Positions 16,935 through 24,423 of a stretch of DNA of 34,214 bases are shown piece after piece; position 1 is the first letter of the stretch; each line of letters opens with the position of its first letter. The notes beneath the pieces were generated by a model that did not search any database, was not told the DNA's origin, and saw only the letters and a list, made by a program, of their open reading frames with translations. Source of the DNA: Lachnospiraceae bacterium (GTDB lineage Bacteria > Bacillota > Clostridia > Lachnospirales > Lachnospiraceae); contig JAFSYI010000044.1 in NCBI GenBank assembly GCA_017450065.1, positions 1 through 34,214 of the forward strand. Direction: 5' to 3'. Both the position numbers and the translations under genes were made by a program.

Positions 16935-19457
16935 TCATTCCTTGGTAAAGGCTACAGCCGTAGGCGCCGACGTCTGCCACTGTCCGTCCGCAGTCTGGTA
17001 TGTAACCGTTATAACCCCTGCAGGTGCGGTAGTTATCCCTGTTTTAACAGCGGTATACGGGAAGGTGGTTGTTGTAAACCTCTGAAGTTCAGCTCCGTTT
17101 GCATCGATAAGGACGATGATCGCCTCCGATCCTACCAGGAATCCCTCAGGCTGCTGTATGGTACAGTTACAGGTGTATCCGGCCGGTCCCTTGCTTATCT
17201 TTATATCTACGTTGGAACCCTTCTTAACGCTAGTTCCTCCGGCCACAGTCTGGGATATTACATTACCCTTCGGAACAGTATCGCTTACTTCCTCCGTGGC
17301 TGTACCGCAGGTAAGTCCGGCTTCGATTATAAGTGCCCTTGCCGTAGCTTCATCCTTACCCGTAACATTGGGCACCTGAACCTCGTCTTTCTTTTCTTCT
17401 TCTTCAGAATTTTCATCACCGCCCGAACTTATGTAAACCTGTATCGAGCTGCCGAGCGGAGCTGTTGTAGCCCCAAGCGGATTCTGTGATATTACCATTC
17501 CTTTTGCTACCGCATCACTTGGCTGTTCGGCGGATGCGAAAACAAAGCCCTCATTCTCTATGGCGACTCTGGCCTCGGCCTCACTCTTGCCCACAACATC
17601 GGGAACTGCCGCTCCTCCCACCGGAGCTTCCGTATCGGATGCCGTCTGTGCACCGGCTGCCTTGCCACTGCTCACAACAAGGGTAAGCTGTGAACCCTCT
17701 TCCACTATGGTTCCTTCCGCAGGATCCTGTGAATCTATGAAATCCTTGTCATAGTTCATGGACTCGGCGTATGAAGCCTTGGCGGTAAGGCCTGCCTTCT
17801 TAAGGACCTCCGATGCCTCTTCTATCGACATTCCCACTACATTGGGTACCTCTGTCATTCCTTCTTCTATTACCTTATCTTCTCCGCCGTCTCCGATACC
17901 CTTTCCGATCACCTTGCCTACGATCCAGATCGCAGCGATACCGAGAGCAATGGCTGCAATGATCATAAGCACCGTAAGTATCTTCTCGATCCTCGGATCC
18001 ACATCCGAATCCCGGTTATTATTTCCGTAATCCGTTTCCTTGGCTGCCGGGGGACGTTTGGCCGTATTATTTACGGCATGATTACCCGTCTGGTTCTTCT
18101 TACTCTTCTTTCCCTGGGAAGCCTGCTTGCCGTTTCCGGATGGCTTACCCTGGTTCTCCCTGGAGCCCGAATTTCTGGACTGCTTTGCCCTCAGGCCCTC
18201 CGCCTGATCCACCGGCTGCCTTCCGTCCTGCTTTCTACTGCCCCTGTTCCTGGGATCCATGACATAATAAGGATCGTCGAGCTCCTCCTCGGGCATATTG
18301 CTGTATCCCTGATAACCGTTATTTCCGTATCCGTTATCGTATGGCTGGCTGTACATTCCTTCATTATAACCGCCCTGGTATCCCTGATCGTTATAACCCT
18401 GCGAACCGTATCCATTCCCCTGATACTGATCCTGATAGCCCTGACCGTACTGCTTTGGTTCATCATCATAACTGCCGTACTGCCTCTGCTGGTTATATCC
18501 GGCATAGGCTGTTTCAAATGTATCGTTTCCGTACATGCTCGATGAAGTCTGCCTTGTTATCTCCCGCCTGTCTTCATCCGTAAGGGCCTTTGTTCCCTCT
18601 GAACTCGCGGGATCCTGTATTACCACAAAATTCTCATCCGGGCTCATAAGCGAATGCTTAAGGTCAGCCATCAGCTCGCTGACATTGGAATACCGTCTGT
18701 CGGGATTCTTCTGTGTACACTTAAAAATTATCTGTTCAACGCTTACAGGTATCTCCGGTACATATATCCTGGGGGAAGGCATCTCTTCCTGTATATGCTT
18801 TATCGCTATGGCAACGGTAGTCTCTCCGTCAAACGGAACACGGCCAGTCACCATCTCAAACAGTGTGATACCGATCGAGTAAATGTCACTCTTTGCGTCC
18901 GAATATCCGCCTCTTGCCTGTTCGGGCGAGGTGTAATGGACCGACCCCATTGCGTGGCTGGTCTGTGTATCCGAGCTGGCCGCCCTTGCGATACCGAAAT
19001 CTGCGACCTTAACCTTGCCTTCCTTGGAAATGATTATATTCTGCGGCTTGATGTCCCTGTGGATTATGCCGTTATTATGAGCGCTTTCAATACCCATGGA
19101 TACCTGGATGGCAATACTTACAGCCTCCTTTACGGAAAGCCTTATCTTCTTCTCGATGTAACGTTTAAGTGTAATGCCTTCTACAAGCTCCATTACAAAG
19201 TAGTACAGTCCGTTCTCATCACCAACATCATATACATTAACGATATTGGGATGCATGAGACCGGCTGCCGCCTGCGCTTCAGCCCTGAACTTGCTCACAA
19301 AGCTCTTGTTGGAAGCGAATTCATCCTTAAGAACCTTAACGGCATCATATCTGTTCAGTTTATGATCCAGCGCCTTGTATACATCGGCCATTCCGCCCGC
19401 GCCGATCTTATCCAATATTTCGTACCGGTCGCCCAGCATCGTTCCCGGATTTAACAT
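16935..19457 (-). CDS. prkC: PASTA-domain Ser/Thr protein kinase (PrkC/Stk type)
   Basis: An 840-residue membrane kinase that senses peptidoglycan fragments. The kinase domain (about 11-270) has the glycine loop GAGGMADVY (19-27), K41, HRDIKPQN (133-140, D135), DFG (153-155) and SPE (177-179), with a Ser/Thr-rich activation loop SSDTQTSHAMGS. Residues about 320-390 form a Tyr/Gly/Gln/Asn-rich segment, then a basic stretch, a transmembrane helix at about 493-517, and three PASTA domains (about 536-598, 617-678, 694-757) outside the cell. A further Ig-like C-terminal domain of about 80 residues follows. ATG 19457 overlaps the phosphatase stop by one base (TAATG), with AGGTGAG upstream. The juxtamembrane Tyr/Gly-rich linker is longer than usual. 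Confidence 0.95.
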   Translation of the reverse strand: MLNPGTMLGDRYEILDKIGAGGMADVYKALDHKLNRYDAVKVLKDEFASNKSFVSKFRAEAQAAAGLMHPNIVNVYDVGDENGLYYFVMELVEGITLKRYIEKKIRLSVKEAVSIAIQVSMGIESAHNNGIIHRDIKPQNIIISKEGKVKVADFGIARAASSDTQTSHAMGSVHYTSPEQARGGYSDAKSDIYSIGITLFEMVTGRVPFDGETTVAIAIKHIQEEMPSPRIYVPEIPVSVEQIIFKCTQKNPDRRYSNVSELMADLKHSLMSPDENFVVIQDPASSEGTKALTDEDRREITRQTSSSMYGNDTFETAYAGYNQQRQYGSYDDEPKQYGQGYQDQYQGNGYGSQGYNDQGYQGGYNEGMYSQPYDNGYGNNGYQGYSNMPEEELDDPYYVMDPRNRGSRKQDGRQPVDQAEGLRAKQSRNSGSRENQGKPSGNGKQASQGKKSKKNQTGNHAVNNTAKRPPAAKETDYGNNNRDSDVDPRIEKILTVLMIIAAIALGIAAIWIVGKVIGKGIGDGGEDKVIEEGMTEVPNVVGMSIEEASEVLKKAGLTAKASYAESMNYDKDFIDSQDPAEGTIVEEGSQLTLVVSSGKAAGAQTASDTEAPVGGAAVPDVVGKSEAEARVAIENEGFVFASAEQPSDAVAKGMVISQNPLGATTAPLGSSIQVYISSGGDENSEEEEKKDEVQVPNVTGKDEATARALIIEAGLTCGTATEEVSDTVPKGNVISQTVAGGTSVKKGSNVDIKISKGPAGYTCNCTIQQPEGFLVGSEAIIVLIDANGAELQRFTTTTFPYTAVKTGITTAPAGVITVTYQTADGQWQTSAPTAVAFTKE

Positions 19458-20197
19458 TATCTCACCTCGTCTGCAAACGGCTCTATTATTACCACCGCTA
19501 TATTATCCTTACCACCATTGTGGTTTGCTATCCTTATAAGCTCCTCAACTATCTGGACTACATCCCGTCCTGCCTTGACTATCATGCAGATATCATCATC
19601 GTCCACCATATTTGTGAGGCCGTCAGAGCACATCAGAATGTAATCGCCCTTCTTTAATTCAACCTCGAAGAAATCCGGCTCAACCTTCGTTGACACACCT
19701 ATGGCTCTGGTTATTATATTCTTATCAGGATGTGTCCTGGCCGATTCCCTGTCAATCTCACCAAGCTTGATCATCTCCTCTACAAGTGAATGATCCCTCG
19801 TTATCTGGCGTATATCATCATTTATTACATACAGCCTGCTGTCTCCGACATTCGCAACGTACATTATATCATCAACAATGGTTGCCACAACAGCCGTGGT
19901 GCCCATCCCCTGATAATCGGTCTCGGCCTCAGCTTTCCTGAATATCTCGGCATTGGCACAGGAAATTGCTTCCTTCATTATCTTAACAGGCTCTGTCGAT
20001 TCACTTATCATTACCTCGCGTTCTATTGCCTTGACTGTATACGAAGACGCGTAGTCGCCTGCGTTATGGCCGCCCATTCCGTCTGCCACTATGAACAGGT
20101 TCGGCAGATTTCCCAGCGGTACTTCACATGAAAAAATGCAGTCCTGATTTATTTTTCTCTTACGGCCGATATCGGTCTTAGAGAATGTCTTAAGCAT
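19457..20197 (-). CDS. prpC: PP2C-type Ser/Thr phosphatase (PrpC/Stp)
   Basis: A 246-residue metal-dependent phosphatase that reverses the work of the adjacent PASTA kinase. PPM motifs in order are KINQD near the start, FIVADGMGGHNAGDYAS with the metal aspartates, GTTAVVA, VGDSRLY, ILMCSDGLTNMV and GGKDNIAVV. Length and motif order are typical. I chose ATG 20197 (MLKTFSKTDIG), which has AAAGGA 10 nt upstream; the longer frame opens at a GTG (20221) without a ribosome site. Its stop codon shares one base with the kinase start, so phosphatase and kinase are made in a coupled way. Confidence 0.95.
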   Translation of the reverse strand: MLKTFSKTDIGRKRKINQDCIFSCEVPLGNLPNLFIVADGMGGHNAGDYASSYTVKAIEREVMISESTEPVKIMKEAISCANAEIFRKAEAETDYQGMGTTAVVATIVDDIMYVANVGDSRLYVINDDIRQITRDHSLVEEMIKLGEIDRESARTHPDKNIITRAIGVSTKVEPDFFEVELKKGDYILMCSDGLTNMVDDDDICMIVKAGRDVVQIVEELIRIANHNGGKDNIAVVIIEPFADEVR

Positions 20198-20235
20198 TTT
20201 GTCTGATTCCTTTCGTTTCACTATGGAACGGTTTA

Positions 20236-21279
20236 CTATTCTTCCTCATGAAGAATGCGCCTCCTTAACTGTCCGCAGGCGCCATCGATATCCCGACCCA
20301 TTTCCCTTCTAATAGTAACATTTATATGATTTTTTTCAAGTTTATTTTTAAATGCAAGCACCGCCTGCCTGTCGGACTGCCTGAAATCCCTTTCCTTTAT
20401 CGGGTTGACCGGGATCAGGTTGACATGACAGTTCATTCCCTTTAATATCGCGGACAGCGCGGCTGCATCCTCATCCGAATCATTATTTCCCCTGACCAGC
20501 GAATATTCAAAGGTCAGCCTCCGTCCCGTCCTTTCATAATAATACCTACAGGCTTTAAGTACCTCATCGAGCCCGTATTTATTGGCTATCGGCATAAGTT
20601 CGCGCCTCTTTGCATCATTCGGGGCATGCAGCGACAGCGCAAGCGTTATCGTCAGTTCCTCATCCGCAAGCTCTCTTATCTTAGGAACGATCCCGCAGGT
20701 CGATACCGTAATATTCCTCTGGCTTATATTAAGGCCATGCCCATCTGAGACCATTCTTATGAAGCGCAGCACTTCATTATAATTATCAAGCGGCTCGCCT
20801 GAGCCCATGGTAACTATATTGGATATCCGCTCTCCTGTATCTTTCATGATACCGTATACCTGCCCGAGCATCTCTCCGGACGTAAGATTCCTCGCCAGTC
20901 CGTCTATGGTTGATGCGCAGAACCTGCATCCCATCCTGCAGCCGGCCTGTGTCGATATACATACGGAATTACCGTGTTCATACCTCATGAAAACGCTCTC
21001 TATAAGGTTACCGTCCGAAAGCTCAAACAGATATTTCCTGGTACCGTCGGCTGCGGATTCCTGAACCCTGTTTATCCGGACCGTATAAATATCATATCCT
21101 TCATCCGCAAGCTTCCGTTTAAGGCTTCCCGGGACATTACCCATCTCCCCGTAACTGTCCGCCTGCTTCTTATGTATCCAGTCATATATCTGGGAAGCCC
21201 TGTATTTCTTATCTCCCAGTGTGAGAATAAGCTCTTCCATCTTCCCGTATTCTATTGATCTTAAGTCCTTATCAGCCAT
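20236..21279 (-). CDS. rlmN: 23S rRNA (A2503-C2)/tRNA methyltransferase RlmN
   Basis: A 347-residue radical-SAM methyltransferase that adds a C2 methyl group to A2503 of 23S rRNA, and in some bacteria to A37 of tRNAs. The cluster motif CRMGCRFC gives C114, C118 and C121. The conserved GSGEPLDNY and NLIPVNPI segments are present, as is the C-terminal cysteine in IDGACGQLRR that forms the methyl-bound intermediate. Its ATG follows GTAAGGA. A purine-rich spacer of about 160 nt separates it from rsmB; it ends 38 bp before the prpC start. Confidence 0.95.
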   Translation of the reverse strand: MADKDLRSIEYGKMEELILTLGDKKYRASQIYDWIHKKQADSYGEMGNVPGSLKRKLADEGYDIYTVRINRVQESAADGTRKYLFELSDGNLIESVFMRYEHGNSVCISTQAGCRMGCRFCASTIDGLARNLTSGEMLGQVYGIMKDTGERISNIVTMGSGEPLDNYNEVLRFIRMVSDGHGLNISQRNITVSTCGIVPKIRELADEELTITLALSLHAPNDAKRRELMPIANKYGLDEVLKACRYYYERTGRRLTFEYSLVRGNNDSDEDAAALSAILKGMNCHVNLIPVNPIKERDFRQSDRQAVLAFKNKLEKNHINVTIRREMGRDIDGACGQLRRRILHEEE

Positions 21280-21438
21280 TCCTTACTATCGCGTTTATCA
21301 GTTTTGCTTTCTTATTTTTCTTATCTTTTTTCTTTCTTATCTGTTCCGGGTACTTATCCCTTATGTTTTTTCCTTATCCGTTCCTTTACCGGAGATTTCC
21401 CTGTTATCAGGTAATTTATCTGTTTATCTTCCTTATAT
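21280..21438 (-). promoter_or_regulatory. Purine-rich spacer with repeated GATAA motifs before rlmN
   Basis: On the transcript strand this spacer is strikingly A/G-rich and repeats GATAA about eight times (for example AGATAAACAG, GGATAAGG, GGGATAAG, AGATAAGAA). It is unlike the short junctions elsewhere in the operon. It may be an unstructured leader, a regulator-binding stretch or a decayed Lys/Asp-rich coding tail. Confidence 0.45.
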
Positions 21439-22794
21439 TTATCTTTTTGGTGGGCAACAGGTTTTCTTCCTGAATTTAGAGATAAAGAAGCCGTCACATT
21501 TATGCACTCCGGGGATAAGCTGGATATATCCCTTCGCGGAAGTCCCGCATTTAAGCTCCTCCGGCAGATATTCATCCATGGATCCGGCTTCAAAAGGAAG
21601 GTTTTCAAGTATCCATCTTACATTATCTTCATTCTCTGCCCTGTGCACTGTGCATGTTGAGAAGATCATACTGCCGCCCGGCTTAACATACCTGCTTACA
21701 TTTACCAGGATGGCCCGCTGGAGCGTTACAAGAGAATCTTCCTTATCCTTTGTCATATTATATTTGATATCATTGCGTCTACCCATGACTCCAAGCCCTG
21801 AACAGGGAAGATCGGCTATGAGAATATCCGCTTTTTCTTTGTATTCCGGATGGAACTCTGTTGCGTCGGCAACCCTTACATCATAATTACTGCCGCCCAT
21901 TCTTGCCGCATTTTCAAGTATCGGCTCAACCTTCTTCTCTGATACATCAAATGCATACAGATGCCCGGTTCCGTCAAGAATGTCCAATGCATGCATGGAC
22001 TTACCGCCCGGAGAAGCACATACATCAAATACCGTGTCGCCTCTTTTTATTCCGGCTATATGAGTCACAAGCATCGAACCTATGTCCTGGATCTGGAACA
22101 GACCGGCTCCGAATGATCTTATCCTGCTTACCGAATCAATATCCTTAAGCCTTAATGCATAAGGCAGATAAGGAGCCTCTTCACAGCCTGCCCCTTCATT
22201 CTCAAGCTGTTCTGCCAGCCGTTCCGGTGTTATCCTTGACAGATTAGTCCTCACATATATATCCGAAGGTCTCAGTGAATCTGCCAGTATCTTATGTGTA
22301 TTCACAGACCCCTGCTCGCACATAAGCTGCTTTACAAGCCACTCGGGGCAGGAATACCTTACCGACATTCCCTGTGGCATATCTTCATCAGGATATTCGA
22401 TCTCATCCATCTGTCTTGCAACTGTCCTGAGCACCCCGTTAACAAAGCCCTTAAGGCCCGAGAAGCCCTTCTTTTCAGCCAGTTTCACGGCTTCGTTGCA
22501 GACGGCCGGCGCCGGAATGGAATCCATGTATTTAAGCTGGTATACACTCATCCTCAGGATCGCGCGTATCACGGGCTTCATCTTAGACGTCTTTGTTTTA
22601 CTGAAACAGTTGATAATATGATCAAGCTCTATCCTTCGTTCAAGGCAGCCTTCAAGTATACGCTTAATAAAGCTACGCTCCTGCTTCTTAAGATGGCTGT
22701 ACTTGTCAAGAACCTGCTTGATCGTCCTGCCGGACGGCATTTCCGGATCATCCAGAAGCAGAAGGGTTTCAAGAATTATAAGTCTCTGATCCAT
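21439..22794 (-). CDS. rsmB: 16S rRNA (cytosine-967-C5)-methyltransferase RsmB
   Basis: A 451-residue SAM-dependent enzyme. An N-terminal NusB-like RNA-binding helical domain (about 1-140) precedes a Rossmann methyltransferase domain. The SAM loop is VCASPGGKSMHAL. The two catalytic cysteines sit in DLPCSGLG and FSTCTV. ATG 22794 (MDQRLIIL) is used because GGGGAAG lies upstream; the longer frame opens at a GTG (22815) inside fmt. It starts one base after the fmt stop. Its tail KKTCCPPKR is Cys/Pro-rich and a little unusual. Confidence 0.94.
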   Translation of the reverse strand: MDQRLIILETLLLLDDPEMPSGRTIKQVLDKYSHLKKQERSFIKRILEGCLERRIELDHIINCFSKTKTSKMKPVIRAILRMSVYQLKYMDSIPAPAVCNEAVKLAEKKGFSGLKGFVNGVLRTVARQMDEIEYPDEDMPQGMSVRYSCPEWLVKQLMCEQGSVNTHKILADSLRPSDIYVRTNLSRITPERLAEQLENEGAGCEEAPYLPYALRLKDIDSVSRIRSFGAGLFQIQDIGSMLVTHIAGIKRGDTVFDVCASPGGKSMHALDILDGTGHLYAFDVSEKKVEPILENAARMGGSNYDVRVADATEFHPEYKEKADILIADLPCSGLGVMGRRNDIKYNMTKDKEDSLVTLQRAILVNVSRYVKPGGSMIFSTCTVHRAENEDNVRWILENLPFEAGSMDEYLPEELKCGTSAKGYIQLIPGVHKCDGFFISKFRKKTCCPPKR

Positions 22795-22795
22795 A

Positions 22796-23803
22796 TCACT
22801 TCCCCAACCTGTCACCGGGTCTTAACTTAAATCCGAGAAGGAAATCCCTGACATCCATCTTTTTCTTTCCTTCAAGCTGGAGTCTTGTTATCTTAAGATA
22901 GTCCATACCTGTTGCCGTATAGATCGCATCCGCTGTCACGCAGATAACGATCCCGGGTCTTTCCCTGAATGCATTACTGCCTGCAGCTTCCGTTATATCC
23001 GTATAAGCAGTATTCCTTCCGCTGCCCGTTAGCGCTGATATCTCATCCGGACCGGCAGTGTCCGCTTTCAGTATCTTAAGCAGCTTACCGTTTAAATAAG
23101 TAAAAGTACCGGGCCACGGTGTAAAGCCTCTTATCTGTCTCTCAATCTCCACAGCCGTTTTATTCCAGTCTATCTCACCCATCTGCTTATTCAGTATCCT
23201 GGCATAGGTAGCTTCGGCGCTATTTTGTTTTATTGGATTTATGTCACCCTGCTCTATCCGGTCAAGAGCCTCGATTATCAGTTCTTTCCCGCATTCTTCA
23301 AGTTTATTGAAAAGACTCTCTCCCGTCTCTTCACAAGTTATGTCAACTTCCTTCACGTACAGGATATCTCCCGTGTCAAGACCTTCATCCATCTGCATGA
23401 CCGTAACCCCGGTCTTCTCTTCTCCGTCGACTATTGCCCATTGTATCGGAGCCGCTCCCCTGTATTTAGGCAGAAGGGATGCATGGGTGTTGATGCAGCC
23501 GTACTTTGGCATATCAAGTATTTCCTTTGAAAGGATCTGACCGTAGGCCGCAACCACGAAAATGTCTGCATCGTATTTTCGCAGCTCTTCAACAGCTTCC
23601 TCATCCTTAATGCGATGCGGCTGGAATACCGGTATACCGTGACTCAGCGCACATTCCTTAACCGGAGATGCCACCGGCTTATCACTCCTGCCTTTAGGCT
23701 TGTCTTCCTGTGTAACGGCGCATACCACCTCATGGCTGCTCTCTATAATGGATCCAAGAATACCTGCTGCGAAATCAGGCGTTCCCATAAACAGTATCTT
23801 CAT
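22796..23803 (-). CDS. fmt: Methionyl-tRNA formyltransferase
   Basis: A 335-residue enzyme that formylates initiator Met-tRNA with 10-formyl-THF. The opening MKILFMGTPDFAA, the catalytic region NTHASLLPKYRGAAPIQWA (Asn, His and the later Asp in MDEGLDTGDIL) and the C-terminal OB-like domain FTPWPGTFTY are all present. An insertion at about 255-285 (Ala/Gly/Thr-rich) within the C-terminal domain makes it slightly longer than usual. It begins 3 bp after def and ends 1 bp before rsmB. Confidence 0.96.
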   Translation of the reverse strand: MKILFMGTPDFAAGILGSIIESSHEVVCAVTQEDKPKGRSDKPVASPVKECALSHGIPVFQPHRIKDEEAVEELRKYDADIFVVAAYGQILSKEILDMPKYGCINTHASLLPKYRGAAPIQWAIVDGEEKTGVTVMQMDEGLDTGDILYVKEVDITCEETGESLFNKLEECGKELIIEALDRIEQGDINPIKQNSAEATYARILNKQMGEIDWNKTAVEIERQIRGFTPWPGTFTYLNGKLLKILKADTAGPDEISALTGSGRNTAYTDITEAAGSNAFRERPGIVICVTADAIYTATGMDYLKITRLQLEGKKKMDVRDFLLGFKLRPGDRLGK

Positions 23804-23806
23804 ATA

Positions 23807-24289
23807 TTACCCGGCCTCCTCTTCGGATTCGGCCTCTATATCCATAAGCTCGCCTTCAACCTTCTCAACATACAGCTTTCCGTCAAGATGGTCCATTTCA
23901 TGAAGCATCGCGCGTGCCTTAAGCTCGGTACCCTCGATCTCAACCTCTTCCATATTTTCATTATAGGCGAGAACCTTCGCGTAATTGGGTCTCGTCACCT
24001 GCCCGGTCTTCCCGGGAACGCTTAGACAGCCTTCATTTCCCGTCTGTTCGCCCGACGTTTCAAGTATTCTGGGATTGATCATTACAAAAGGGCCCTCCCC
24101 CACATCAATGACAACCAGTCTCTTAAGCACACCCACCTGCGGTGCGGCAAGTCCCACTCCGTCCGCCGCATACATTGTTTCGATCATATCTTCGATAAGA
24201 GTCCTGATCCTGGGGGTTATCTCCTTGACCGGCTTGCATGTTTTCGTCAACACATCATCTCCGATTGTCCTGATAGTTCTTAATGCCAT
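23807..24289 (-). CDS. def: Peptide deformylase
   Basis: A 160-residue metalloprotease that removes the formyl group from new proteins, the counterpart of Fmt. The three signature motifs are present: GVGLAAPQVG, EGCLSVPG (metal Cys) and HEMDHLDG (two metal His and catalytic Glu). ATG 24289 (MALRTIRTIGD) is chosen since AAGGAG lies 8 nt upstream; the longer frame starts at a TTG without a site. An acidic tail (EAESEEEAG) is poorly conserved. It is followed by fmt after 3 bp. Confidence 0.96.
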   Translation of the reverse strand: MALRTIRTIGDDVLTKTCKPVKEITPRIRTLIEDMIETMYAADGVGLAAPQVGVLKRLVVIDVGEGPFVMINPRILETSGEQTGNEGCLSVPGKTGQVTRPNYAKVLAYNENMEEVEIEGTELKARAMLHEMDHLDGKLYVEKVEGELMDIEAESEEEAG

Positions 24290-24336
24290 CTTTATTCTCC
24301 TTACTGTAAACAAAGTTGATCGGTTTCGTCATCCAT

Positions 24337-24357
24337 CCGGAACTCAATTAAGTCCGG
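24337..24357. other. Small hairpin in the priA-def spacer
   Basis: CCGGA(a)CT (24337-24344) pairs with AGTCCGG (24351-24357): a 7-bp stem with one bulged base and a 6-nt loop. The surrounding 134-bp spacer also has four TGATC words. No U-tract or promoter is convincing. Confidence 0.35.
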
Positions 24358-24423
24358 TTGATCATCTTCCTGTTAATACACATTTGATCATCCGGCATCA
24401 TTTCCCGGGTGATCGTTCACCAT

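Noticed and set aside
16932-16980. Upstream starts for rsgA inside the kinase gene
   Set aside because: They add a non-homologous N-terminus, and the AAGGA site is correctly spaced only for ATG 16932.
18078-18545. Hydrophobic plus-strand frame of 155 codons opposite the kinase linker
   Set aside because: Its Leu/Ile-rich text is the complement of the Gly/Tyr/Gln/Asn codons of the linker; no ribosome site.
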